DNA of 64,000 bases from CAWBUW01 sp963792075. Lineage in GTDB: Bacteria; Chloroflexota; Anaerolineae; Anaerolineales; UBA4823. A model generated the notes under the pieces. The model ran no database searches and was not told the DNA's origin. It saw only the letters and a list, made by a program, of their open reading frames with translations. The translations under genes were made by a program, and so were the position numbers. Shown piece after piece: positions 8,991 to 17,401 of this stretch. The stretch is taken from positions 372,001 through 436,000 of the forward strand of contig CAWBUW010000002.1 of the NCBI GenBank assembly GCA_963792075.1, written 5' to 3'. Numbering within the stretch: position 1 is the stretch's first letter; each line of letters opens with the position of its first letter.

Positions 8991-9759
8991 GCAATACCTC
9001 TGCAGCCAGGATTGGAAAAATTTCGGCAACGTCTCCTCGCAAGAGCACATCCGCGCGCACATCCACAAAGGTGGGGGACTGGTTGATGATGATCAAGTTG
9101 GCGCCATTGTCCAATGCTCGGACCGGTAAGAGTGCGGAGGGCATCACTTCCAGGGAGGTGCCGGCCACAAGAAGCACATCACACGTACGGCAAGCCTTAT
9201 CCGCTTGCTGCCAGATGCGCTGAGGGAGCTGTTCCTCGAATAAAATGATGTCCGGCTTGAGAATTCCTTTGCACTTCGGGCAAACTGGGATTTCGCCGGT
9301 GGAGAGGTACTGATCAATCACCTCTGTGGAGGGGAATTGGGTAAAACACCTCACACAGGTGAGCGAGTTGAAAGTGCCGTGAATCTCCAGCACCCTTTGA
9401 GAGCCAGCACGACAGTGTAGTCCATCGATGTTTTGAGTGATCACGGTATGGATGACCCCCGCCTTTTCCATCTCGGCCAGGGCCAGGTGGGCTGTGTTGG
9501 GTTGTGCAGAGAGCATATGGCTGGCAAGAGGGTGTAGCCAGGCGAAAAACAACTCCGGGTGGGTCCGGAATGTGGATAGCGATGCGACCTCCATAGGCAG
9601 GTACTTGGTCCATAGGCCGCTACCAGCCGTTCGAAAGTCCGGGATGCCGGATGGCGTAGAATAGCCTGCGCCGGTCAGAGCGACCGCTTTCTTAGCACTA
9701 CGCAACAAGCATGCCGCATCTTGAATGCCTTGCGTTAAATCATTGGAAAGATTTATCAT
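8965..9759 (-). CDS. cobB: Sir2-family NAD-dependent protein deacylase
   Basis: 264 residues. The NAD-binding motifs are ALTGAGYSTPSGIPDFR and TQNIDGLHCRAG with the catalytic histidine in LEIHGTF. Four zinc cysteines form two CxxC pairs (CVRC and CPKC), and LLVAGTSLEVMPS closes the fold. Sirtuins remove acyl groups from lysines, consuming NAD. The start at 9759 (ATG ATA AAT) is preferred over an upstream one lying inside the palindromic insertion. Before that insertion the start overlapped the upstream response-regulator stop as ATGA, so the gene was part of a translationally coupled operon. Confidence 0.9.
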   Translation of the reverse strand: MINLSNDLTQGIQDAACLLRSAKKAVALTGAGYSTPSGIPDFRTAGSGLWTKYLPMEVASLSTFRTHPELFFAWLHPLASHMLSAQPNTAHLALAEMEKAGVIHTVITQNIDGLHCRAGSQRVLEIHGTFNSLTCVRCFTQFPSTEVIDQYLSTGEIPVCPKCKGILKPDIILFEEQLPQRIWQQADKACRTCDVLLVAGTSLEVMPSALLPVRALDNGANLIIINQSPTFVDVRADVLLRGDVAEIFPILAAEVLHDQIRPTR

Positions 9760-9859
9760 CCGTAACATCTCAATAAAAGGGAGAAGTGGGGTGTTTGTGG
9801 CGGGCGAAGCCCGCCACAAACACCCCACACCCCTACTTTTTGAGATGTTACCATCATCC
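9754..9859. mobile_element. 90-bp palindromic MITE-like element inserted in an ATGA gene overlap
   Basis: The element at 9762-9851 starts GTAACATCTCAA and ends with the complement, and folds into one hairpin around GGGC-GAA-GCCC. The flanks TATCATCC (9754-9761) and CATCATCC (9852-9859) match at 7 of 8 bases, consistent with a target duplication. The left copy carries the sirtuin ATG and the right copy the response-regulator TGA. It contains no gene. AAAA and TTTT tracts border the stem. Confidence 0.7.
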
Positions 9860-11029
9860 TTTCGAATGGACTCGCTTCGTAATGGTATCTGCCAGCTTGA
9901 AGAACTGCTGGGTGGTCAGGTTGTCAGGATGCTGAACAACGAGCGGAACATTCCCTTTTGCAGCCTGGAAAGCCAACTCTGGGGCAGGTGTAAAGACAAC
10001 CGCAATGGAATATTTGAATTGCTGGTTTACCATGCTCAGTGAAAGCTGTAGTTCTGATCGCTGGCGGTTGTAAAGAACCACATGCACTCGGCCTTCGCCG
10101 AAACCGCGCGCGCTTAGATCATCCATCAGCAGTTGGGTGCGAGTGACTGTAAACGGGTTGGGTTCCAGGAGCACGATCAAATCATCACACACCGACAGGG
10201 TTTTCTCGGTGATGGGTGGCAAGCCTGACCCAAGGTCAAGCACAATATAATGACCCAGGTATGCCAGGTGGCGTGCGAGCGCCTCAAATTTGTCTGCCGC
10301 CAGGACATATTTGCCATCACTGGGTTTGTAAGTTGCTAAAAGCAAACGTATTTCAGAATCATGGGTGATCAGCTCGGCATCCACATCGTCGGGGGTGATC
10401 TCGGTGGCTTTTTTCTGTAAAAGCCGGTCCATTCCTTCTGGATGCGTGTAGCCCAATTCAAGCGCCAGGGTGCCTTGGCCAGGCCGGAATTCTGCAATCA
10501 CAACTTCCTGCTTGGTGCGCTGTCGAAGGCAGACCCCCAGGTTAACCGCTAAAGTGCTGACCCCCAACCCGCCCCGAGCCGCCAGAACGCCAACCACATA
10601 GCCCCGCTCACGCGTGGGGACTTCCTTGGCTGGCGCACTGGGTGTGCTGCGAGCTTTGCTGCTGCGGGCCAGAACCGCTTTGACGTGTGCGAACAACTCA
10701 CGCGGTTGGGTCGGCTTGGTAAGGTAATCATCCACACCAGCCTCGAACCCGGTTACTTTATCATCTACTTGCGATTTGGCGGTAAACATGATGATGGGCG
10801 TATTTTGGGTAACCTGGTTGGCGCGTAGCTGTTTGGTCACTTCGTACCCGTCCATGTCTGGCATCATCACATCCAGCAAAATCAAGTCCGGGTTTTCGTT
10901 TTGAGCCAGGGATAATGCCTGGTGACCGTTATTTGCAGCGACTATTTGATACCCCTGCTTCTGAAGCATCAAACCGACGAGGCGCAGGGTATCCACATCA
11001 TCATCGACGACAAGGATTTTTTCGGGCAT
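9854..11029 (-). CDS. Response regulator receiver fused to a TadZ/CpaE-like ATPase
   Basis: 391 residues. An N-terminal receiver domain (1-120) has the acidic pair VVDDD, the phosphorylatable Asp in LILLDVMMPDMDGYE and the Lys in YLTKPTQ. A short linker leads to a MinD/ParA-fold domain (about 145-385) with an atypical P-loop, AARGGLGVSTLA, that lacks the usual lysines, as in TadZ/CpaE proteins that localise pilus or polar machinery. No other tad genes are in view. The gene heads an operon with the sirtuin and the GAF kinase, and its ATG at 11029 follows a good AGGAG. The receiver is presumably phosphorylated by that kinase; this is inference from position. Confidence 0.85.
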   Translation of the reverse strand: MPEKILVVDDDVDTLRLVGLMLQKQGYQIVAANNGHQALSLAQNENPDLILLDVMMPDMDGYEVTKQLRANQVTQNTPIIMFTAKSQVDDKVTGFEAGVDDYLTKPTQPRELFAHVKAVLARSSKARSTPSAPAKEVPTRERGYVVGVLAARGGLGVSTLAVNLGVCLRQRTKQEVVIAEFRPGQGTLALELGYTHPEGMDRLLQKKATEITPDDVDAELITHDSEIRLLLATYKPSDGKYVLAADKFEALARHLAYLGHYIVLDLGSGLPPITEKTLSVCDDLIVLLEPNPFTVTRTQLLMDDLSARGFGEGRVHVVLYNRQRSELQLSLSMVNQQFKYSIAVVFTPAPELAFQAAKGNVPLVVQHPDNLTTQQFFKLADTITKRVHSKG

Positions 11030-11139
11030 GCCAGGCTACTCCTGATCTAATCGAAGATCGAAAATCTATGACTCGAATGAACGATCCACTTATTTTTATT
11101 CTGCTGCCAGTCTAGCATAAAGCGGAGTTAGATGCAAGA

Positions 11140-11193
11140 GGGATATTGGTGTATGCGTGAGCGGCTTCGCCGCTCACGCATACACCAAATCCC
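11140..11193. repeat. Perfect hairpin with GC-TTC-GC centre upstream of tilS
   Basis: GGTGTATGCGTGAGCGGC and its exact complement surround a TTC loop, extended by GGGAT/ATCCC ends. It lies between the divergent response-regulator and tilS starts. No target duplication was found. Confidence 0.65.
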
Positions 11194-11207
11194 GACCTGA
11201 TTTCAGC

Positions 11208-11213
11208 TATAAT
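11208..11213 (+). promoter_or_regulatory. -10 box TATAAT for tilS (leaderless start)
   Basis: TATAAT ends 6 nt before the ATG at 11220, with no ribosome binding site between. A -35 box would fall at the right edge of the hairpin at 11140-11193 and is not recognisable. Confidence 0.5.
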
Positions 11214-11219
11214 GCTGTT

Positions 11220-12647
11220 ATGCGATATACCTCTCTGCTTCGTGGGCTGCGAGAAAACTGGCAGCCAGACCTCACCAGAAACGTGCTCGTTGGAGTTTCA
11301 GGGGGCGCAGATAGTCTCTGCCTGTTGGATGTGCTGAGAAGCGCGGGCCTCCGTTTGGTTGTAGTGCATGTCAACCACCAACTGCGCCCGCAGGCGCATG
11401 CAGAGATGCTCCATGTACAGCAATTAGCACAGGCGATGGGCATCCCCTGTGTCGCCCTGGAAGTTGATGTGCGTGGGTATGCGACTGCGAACCGTGTTTC
11501 CCTGGAAGATGCCGCACGCACGCTGCGCTACCGGTCATTGTTTGAGCAAGCGGCTTTACACCAGGCACAAGCGGTTGCGGTGGGTCACACCGCGGATGAC
11601 CAGGTCGAAACCGTACTGATGAATTTCTTGCGCGGCAGTGGATTGAACGGTTTGAAAGGCATGCAGAGTTACTTGCTGCCGAACGCCTGGAGTTAAGAGA
11701 TCCCTCTTGTGCGTCCCCTACTCGACACCTGGCGACAGGAAACCGAGGCGTATTGTCAGGAACATCATCTTCAGTACGTGATGGACGAGAGTAATCAGGA
11801 TACTCATTACCGGCGCAATCGTATCCGGCATGAGGTGATCCCTTTTTTGGAGCAGATCAACCCCGAACTGAGACCGGCCCTTCTGCGGATGGCGCAAGCT
11901 TTGCGCTCTGACCAACAGATTGTGGAGCAAGCGGTAACGACAGCCTGGGATTTTTGTATCCTATCTCAACACGCGGATTGGGTAGTTTTCGATTTACCCA
12001 AGCTTGGTTCACAGCCCATCGAAATTCAACGCCAACTGCTGCGGCGCGCCTTGGGGCTTAACCAGGCGGGTTTGCGTGATATCGATTTCGAGAGCGTCCA
12101 GCGAGCTTTGGCTTACCTGGCCTCTCCACCCAAGAGCGGGCAATCTGACCTGGCAGGGGGCATGCGGCTGCTTTTTGAAGCGGACCGGTTGTGGGTTGCC
12201 CGCTGGGAAGCAGAGCTGCCGGGCTGGCAGTGGCCTGGAGTGGTAGAGCTGTTATCCTGGAATATTCCCGGTGAGCTGCGCCTGCCGGGAGGATGGACTC
12301 TGCAAGCCCGCTGGGTGGAAGAAGCGCCAATGGATTTGTCTACAGGAAATGCGGATCCCTACCAGGCATTTTTGGACCTGGGTGATGGAGAAGCGTGCCT
12401 GGCCGTCAGGCCAAGGCAGGCAGGCGATCGTTATCAGCCGCTTGGGATGGAAAATGGCTCCCTCAAAGTATCTGATTACATGATTAACCAAAAAATCCCC
12501 CGGCGGGCCCGGGCGCATTGGCCTTTGGTTTGTTGGCAAGGCCAGGTAGCCTGGGTGCCGGGGGGCGCACCCGCGCATCCCTTCCGAGTACGATCAATGA
12601 CCCGGCGCGCTGCCTGGCTGCGCCTCACCCCTGGCGAGCTGCTCTAG
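11220..12647 (+). pseudogene. tilS: tRNA(Ile)-lysidine synthase, interrupted by an in-frame TAA
   Basis: TilS converts the wobble cytidine of tRNA-Ile(CAU) to lysidine and is normally essential. The N-terminal part (158 codons) has the PP-loop SGGADSLCLLDVL, a VGHTADDQVETVLMN motif and the start of the GLNGLKGM strand. Codon 159 is TAA (11694-11696). The same frame then continues without a gap as EIPLVRPLLDTW, RNRIRHEVIPFL and the C-terminal domain LAVRPRQAGDRYQPLG up to 12647, exactly as in intact TilS. So a single nonsense codon, not a frameshift, splits it. A GTG at 11709, with AAGAGA upstream, could restart the second part. Sequencing error, true pseudogene with a copy elsewhere, or split expression are all open. 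Confidence 0.85.
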
Positions 12648-13523
12648 CTTCATCGAAAGCTCACGCCATTGGATTTTGGAGACCCCCAACTTCTGGCGGA
12701 TCTTATTGCGGTCCACTCCGTTCTTCCAATCCAATAAAGCGCAGGTCCAGCGGCACATATCGAAGGAGAGGTGCTTGGCCAGGCCGGCTTCTTCTCCCAG
12801 GTCTTCGAGGAGATATTCCAGGCGGCGGGGTGACCAGGGGAAAATTTGTTCGCTCACCGGGTATTGAGCCTGGTATTCTTGATAAACAGCCAGCCAGCTT
12901 TCTGTCAGGCCAATCTTTCGTTCTTTATAGCGCTGCTGCGGGTTGGCGTAGCGCACAAACAGCACAGCCCCATCGGGCGTCTCGAGATCAATATGGTTGG
13001 GGCTGAGGCCCAGGCATTCGTTTTTCTTGATGCCTGTGTCCAGGAGCAATGCCACCAAAGCATACGGGCGGGCATCCGGTTTCTGCGCGCGACGCTGCTT
13101 TTCCGCAGCCTCCAAAACAGCATCGATTTCTGCTTCGGTCAGGACTTCGGGAAGCGGGCTGATGGCTGTCCGCTGCAACACTTTTTCTGCCGGGTCTGTG
13201 AGGATGGTTCCATGCTGGCGCAGCCAGCGGAAGAAAGCTTTGATGGAGGTAATGCGGCGGGAGAGGGTCTTGGGGCTGCAGGGCACCCCGCGGTCATTTT
13301 GCATCCAGTGGAGGAAGTTATTTAAATCGGCTGTCGTAATGCTGCCGAGTGTGCGGTCCGGAGGCAGATAGCCTTCCAATAAATTCAAGTCGGCCACAAA
13401 AGCTTTGACAGTGTGTGGCGAGTTGGCCTGGTCATCCAGGTAAATTCGCCAGGCCAGGATCGCGGGCTGGAGCGTAGTCTGTGCGGTGATATGGGCAGAA
13501 GTATGGACAGGATCGGGGGTCAT
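12594..13523 (-). CDS. Degenerate tyrosine recombinase-like protein
   Basis: 309 residues with the SAM-like core-binding N terminus (about 20-110: SPHTVKAFVADLNLLEGYL, then SRRITSIKAFFRWL) and the phage-integrase C-terminal fold. Key residues have drifted. The first catalytic Arg position reads TGIKKNECLGL (Lys), the H-x-x-R box reads DMCRW (Asp for His, Arg kept), and the Tyr position appears as Trp in KIQWREL. Strand transfer is therefore unlikely; it may be a DNA-binding relic or a repurposed protein. Its 3' end overlaps the tilS 3' end by 54 bp on the opposite strand. Gene symbols such as xerC would overstate the case. Confidence 0.7.
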   Translation of the reverse strand: MTPDPVHTSAHITAQTTLQPAILAWRIYLDDQANSPHTVKAFVADLNLLEGYLPPDRTLGSITTADLNNFLHWMQNDRGVPCSPKTLSRRITSIKAFFRWLRQHGTILTDPAEKVLQRTAISPLPEVLTEAEIDAVLEAAEKQRRAQKPDARPYALVALLLDTGIKKNECLGLSPNHIDLETPDGAVLFVRYANPQQRYKERKIGLTESWLAVYQEYQAQYPVSEQIFPWSPRRLEYLLEDLGEEAGLAKHLSFDMCRWTCALLDWKNGVDRNKIRQKLGVSKIQWRELSMKLEQLARGEAQPGSAPGH

Positions 13524-13626
13524 GTTCGCCTCGTGTGATGCGTATAGGTTTTTCGTATAGGTGTAGTTTAGCGAATAAACCGAGATTTGTCAATCCTTTT
13601 GGGATGGTTGCTGCATCAGGATCCGG

Positions 13627-14184
13627 TCAGCCATTCAGCCCCAGCTCCGCAGCGATGGGGCGCATGGCCTGGATCACGTTCCCCACGTGCTCCCACAATT
13701 CAATCCCGAACTCTTCGGTCGCCTGGGTGATTTCTTCCCGGTTGGCGCCAGCAGCAAAGGCGCGGTCTTTCCATTTCTTTTTGACGGAGGAGGCTTCCAG
13801 GTCCTGCAGGGAACGGGAGGGGCGCACCAGGGCAACGGCAGTCACCAGACCCGTGATCTCGTCGCAAGCGTAGAGCGCTTTCTCCATGCGCGTCTCGCGG
13901 GAGATACCGCTGTGATCGGCATGACTGAGCACTGCCCGGATAATTTCTTCGGGCACGTGCCGGTCGCGGAAGATGGGTGCACCGGCCATGGGGTGTTCTG
14001 CCAGGGTGGGATGAATTTCCCAATCGAAGTCGTGCAACAGTCCCACGATGCCCCAGGTTTCGACGTCCTCGCCAAATTTCTGTGCGTAGAAGCGCATGGC
14101 GGCTTCGACTGCGAGCATGTGGCGCACGAGGTTCTCGTTCTTTACGTATTCTCTGACTAAGGTTAAAGCTTGGGATCTTTCCAT
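13627..14184 (-). CDS. HD-domain hydrolase
   Basis: 185 residues with the HD metal-binding signature: His in LVRHMLAVE, the HD doublet in GLLHDFDWE, His residues in LAEHPMAG and VLSHADHSG, and Asp in YACDEITG. The family includes nucleotide phosphohydrolases; the substrate is not known. It is the last gene of the strand-minus run that begins with phnD, 7 nt downstream of the SanA-like gene, so it is probably co-transcribed with the ABC transporter. It may process what the transporter imports, which is inference only. Confidence 0.75.
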   Translation of the reverse strand: MERSQALTLVREYVKNENLVRHMLAVEAAMRFYAQKFGEDVETWGIVGLLHDFDWEIHPTLAEHPMAGAPIFRDRHVPEEIIRAVLSHADHSGISRETRMEKALYACDEITGLVTAVALVRPSRSLQDLEASSVKKKWKDRAFAAGANREEITQATEEFGIELWEHVGNVIQAMRPIAAELGLNG

Positions 14185-14191
14185 ATTATTG

Positions 14192-14866
14192 TTAATCCGT
14201 TTGATGGGGGAAAATAGGCTCGAACTTACCTAACACAGGTAGGGGTCGAGTGATATGCACGTTCAAAAAAGCGGTCAAGGTAGCCGGAAGTTCACGCAGG
14301 TTCCAGATGAGGAACGAAGCGCGATGATATACGCGCCGGTCGGCCGAAACCCCGATGGCATCCAGATTGAGCGCCTGGCAGGTGTACAACGCACGAGGCA
14401 GGTGAAAATCTTGGGTGACCAGGATCGCCTGCTGGACACCAAATATTGCCTTCGCCCGGTAACAGGTATCGTAAGTGCGCCGGCCGGCGTAATCCAATAC
14501 GATATCTTCGGCGGGTACTCCGAGCTGCAAGGCATAAGTGCGCATCGCAGCCGGTTCGTTGTAAGTGGCAATCCTATTATCTCCGCTCATGAGCAGTTTT
14601 TGTACCTTGCCGGCGAAATACAGTTCGGCAGCGGTGGCAACCCGGTCGCGCAAGACGGGTGTCGGGGAACCGTCACGCCACAACCCCGCGCCAAACACAA
14701 TGGCGACGGGCCTGGCGGGTGTATCGCTTACAGAATAAATCCGCCAGGAGACGCTCAGAGAAGTGATCAGGCGGGGTAGAAGCAGCGCCACCAGCCCAAG
14801 CGCGGCCAGGGTGGTTGTGATGCGGACGAGTGAGCGGGAAAATTTCCGGATCATCGCAGAGCTCAT
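14192..14866 (-). CDS. SanA/YdcF-like DUF218 protein
   Basis: 224 residues. An N-terminal membrane anchor (about residues 15-35) is followed by a DUF218 domain with the family features VFGAGLWRDGSPTPVLRDRV, MSGDNRIATYNEPAAM and VTQDFHLPRALYTC. Related proteins (SanA, ElyC, YdcF) act at the cell envelope; SanA affects vancomycin exclusion and ElyC envelope biogenesis, but the biochemistry is unclear. The start overlaps the second phnE stop by 4 bp (ATGA), so it is translated with the transporter operon. Confidence 0.8.
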   Translation of the reverse strand: MSSAMIRKFSRSLVRITTTLAALGLVALLLPRLITSLSVSWRIYSVSDTPARPVAIVFGAGLWRDGSPTPVLRDRVATAAELYFAGKVQKLLMSGDNRIATYNEPAAMRTYALQLGVPAEDIVLDYAGRRTYDTCYRAKAIFGVQQAILVTQDFHLPRALYTCQALNLDAIGVSADRRVYHRASFLIWNLRELPATLTAFLNVHITRPLPVLGKFEPIFPHQTD

Positions 14867-16005
14867 GTCAGCCGCTTACGTACCTCGGCAGAGAGGAAAT
14901 CCATCGCCCAGACGACGATCACAATCGCCCACACCGCGGTTCCGGCCCGGTTGTAATTAAAACCGTTGATCTGCTCGCTGAGGTAATAGCCAATCCCGCC
15001 GCCGCCCACAAAGCCGATGATCGTCGAGATGCGCACGTTGATATCCCAGTGGTAGATGATGAATGAGACGAAATCAGGCACGATCTGAGGGATCACCCCG
15101 TAGAGGATCGTTTGCAGGCGGTTGGCGCCCGTGGCTTGCAGCGCTTCGAGCGGACCCGTATCAATATTCTCGACCGCTTCGGAGAACAGCTTGCCCAGCG
15201 AGGCAACGGTTACCACGGTCAGCGCCAGGAATCCCGGGAAGGGGCCAAAGCTGAGCCAGAAACCGAACACGGTGGCCATAACCAGCGGATCGTAGGAGCG
15301 CAAAATGTTAAAGACCGAGCGGGAAATATAGTAAACCGTGCTCCCGATACAACCCCGCCGGGTGATGTTGCTGGCTGCCAGGAAGCTGAGGGGAGCGGCA
15401 ATAATTGTAGCCACCGTCGTCGACAGCAGCGCCATAAAGATCGTGACCATGATGGCCTGGAATACATCTTTAAGGGCTTTGCTGGGTACCAGGCCGCCTA
15501 CCGGAATGAAAGTCTCTGCCTGCAATTTGCTGGCGACATTTTCCACGGCTGCTGTGATTGGACGCGCTTCGATCTCGGAGAGGAAATGGCCCTCTGCGTC
15601 GGTTTGAACGCGGGTTATGTTTAACTCGGTATCGTTCGGGAATTTCCAGCGGATCAGGACTTCACTGTTGGGTGCGAGATCGTAGCCTTCCAGGTTGAAC
15701 TTGGCGCGTTTCTCTGCGCAGGGAACACTGGAGACGAGGCGCGGGCCTGTGGAAACGACCTCCGCTTCCGGTGCTGCACCGCAAGGGACCGGGAAAGCTA
15801 ACTCGATCACGGTGTTCTGGTACTCGTGCGTAAATAACTCCGGGGTCATAAACGAACGCACGATTTTTCCACCCTTGGGCAGGTCGCGTGCCAGGCGGAA
15901 AAGATCGAGCTCGGTGACTTTGTAGGAGTAACCAAAAGCCAGGATCAAGAAAGCGATGATCAGGATATTGCGGATGACCGTAGATTTCGAAGGGCCGCTG
16001 TTCAT
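14863..16005 (-). CDS. phnE: Phosphonate-type ABC transporter permease (second PhnE)
   Basis: 380 residues from the ATG at 16005. One N-terminal span (about 12-30) is followed by an extracytoplasmic region of about 150 residues with several cysteines, then a BPD_transp_1 permease core of about six spans with the EAA-type loop EALQATGANRLQTILYGVIPQ. PhnE permeases import phosphonate, phosphite or similar organophosphorus compounds with PhnC and PhnD. The start lies 1 nt after the stop of the first phnE; a longer start overlapping that gene is less likely. The pair probably forms a heterodimer. The inserted extracytoplasmic domain is unusual for PhnE, which is normally about 260-280 residues. 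Confidence 0.85.
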   Translation of the reverse strand: MNSGPSKSTVIRNILIIAFLILAFGYSYKVTELDLFRLARDLPKGGKIVRSFMTPELFTHEYQNTVIELAFPVPCGAAPEAEVVSTGPRLVSSVPCAEKRAKFNLEGYDLAPNSEVLIRWKFPNDTELNITRVQTDAEGHFLSEIEARPITAAVENVASKLQAETFIPVGGLVPSKALKDVFQAIMVTIFMALLSTTVATIIAAPLSFLAASNITRRGCIGSTVYYISRSVFNILRSYDPLVMATVFGFWLSFGPFPGFLALTVVTVASLGKLFSEAVENIDTGPLEALQATGANRLQTILYGVIPQIVPDFVSFIIYHWDINVRISTIIGFVGGGGIGYYLSEQINGFNYNRAGTAVWAIVIVVWAMDFLSAEVRKRLT

Positions 16006-16006
16006 G

Positions 16007-17401
16007 CTACACCAGCCTCTCGCGAATCTTGGCGCTGACAAAGTCAAGCAGCATCACGGTGATGGCGATGGTGATGAATACGGCGCTCACACCGCGGAAG
16101 TCGTTGATACGGATCAATTCGATCAGCAAGAAACCGATACCGCCTCCACCTACCAGGCCGATGATCACGGCAGAGCGCACGTTGATATCCCAGCGATAGA
16201 TTGTGAAGGAAGTGAATGGCGGGACGATTTGCGGGATCACCCCATAGCGCACCGTTTGCGTCCAGGTCGCCCCCGTGGAGCGGATCGCTTCGATGGGACC
16301 AGGGTCAATGCCTTCGATCACCTCGGAATACAGCTTTGCCAGGGCAGCAATGGAGTGTACAGCAAGCGCCAGGACGCCAGCAAAAGGTCCCAACCCCACA
16401 ATGACCACAAAGATAATGGCGATGATCAATGATTCGATCGAGCGCAGGATGTTCAGCAATGTGCGCACGATAAAATAGACCGCCAGGGTGATCGGATTCC
16501 CTTTCATGAGGTTGTGCGCAGCCAGGAAGCTGATCGGGATCGCGATCAGAGTCCCCAGCGCGGTCGCCATAAGTGCCATGGCCACGGTCACTAACGCCCC
16601 TTTCAGGGTTTCACCTCCCACGAACGACAACTCGATGCCGCCAAGCGGGCGAGATTGTCGCAAGTAAACGCGATGGGGGTCAGAGAGCGTGGGATCGGGT
16701 ACGGCGATCAGGGCGGTCGTCGGAACCCGGAAGGTAGCGCTGACGACCCCCTCTGCGTTGCTGCGGACGATCAACATACCATTTTCAGTGGGGTTGATCA
16801 TTTTGTCCTGCCCATTGGGGTCTTCCCACCAGATTTCGGTATCAGAATCCGGCCACATTCCGGAGGCGGTGACCGTCACGGGTTCTTGGACCGCCGCGCA
16901 GTACGGATCGATAGCCACGGTCTTGCCGTCCAGCTCGTTTTTCCCGCTCAAGGTTTTCCCTGGCAGGCAAGGCACGAAAATTTCAACCCAGACCTGGTTG
17001 ATTTCACGCCGTTCTTGGATGAAATCAGGCTTGAGCATGGGCCGCGCAATCGCAACCGCCCGGCTGATGCTGGCTTTGCTGAAATCAATCTCAACAACTT
17101 CCCAGCCAATGCCGTAGGCCGCAATCAATCCGACCAACAAGGGGATCAAAACGGAGACCCCGCGTCCTTGGGCGGCTAGGCGGGCTGCATCGAAGGCACT
17201 CCAGATCCAGATGACCACCGGCGCGAAATACCAGACCGGGTTGCCATACCAGACGACGATCCCCAGTGTAACCAACCCACCCAGTAGGATTGAGACGCCT
17301 CGATAATACAGGCCGGTGTAGATTTGCCCCAGGCCAGGCACAAGCGCAGATAAAATCCCTGCCAGGATCGGAGAACGTTTTGATTGCATAGCCAATCTCA
17401 C
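16007..17401 (-). CDS. phnE: Phosphonate-type ABC transporter permease (first PhnE)
   Basis: 464 residues, much longer than classical PhnE. The first ~120 residues form three or four spans beginning LSALVPGLGQIYTGLYYRG, a segment common in small bacterial membrane proteins. Residues about 130-270 are an extracytoplasmic beta-rich domain, and about 275-464 is the permease core with the loop EAIRSTGATWTQTVRYGVIPQ. It is paired with the next phnE. The GTG start at 17401 overlaps the phnC stop as GTGA; an ATG four codons later is the alternative. The extra domain may dock the binding protein, which is inference. Confidence 0.85.
   Translation of the reverse strand: MRLAMQSKRSPILAGILSALVPGLGQIYTGLYYRGVSILLGGLVTLGIVVWYGNPVWYFAPVVIWIWSAFDAARLAAQGRGVSVLIPLLVGLIAAYGIGWEVVEIDFSKASISRAVAIARPMLKPDFIQERREINQVWVEIFVPCLPGKTLSGKNELDGKTVAIDPYCAAVQEPVTVTASGMWPDSDTEIWWEDPNGQDKMINPTENGMLIVRSNAEGVVSATFRVPTTALIAVPDPTLSDPHRVYLRQSRPLGGIELSFVGGETLKGALVTVAMALMATALGTLIAIPISFLAAHNLMKGNPITLAVYFIVRTLLNILRSIESLIIAIIFVVIVGLGPFAGVLALAVHSIAALAKLYSEVIEGIDPGPIEAIRSTGATWTQTVRYGVIPQIVPPFTSFTIYRWDINVRSAVIIGLVGGGGIGFLLIELIRINDFRGVSAVFITIAITVMLLDFVSAKIRERLV

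Noticed and set aside
9760..9828. Longer sirtuin start at 9828
   Set aside because: Those codons lie within the palindromic element, and the ATG at 9759 is the start that overlapped the upstream stop before the insertion.
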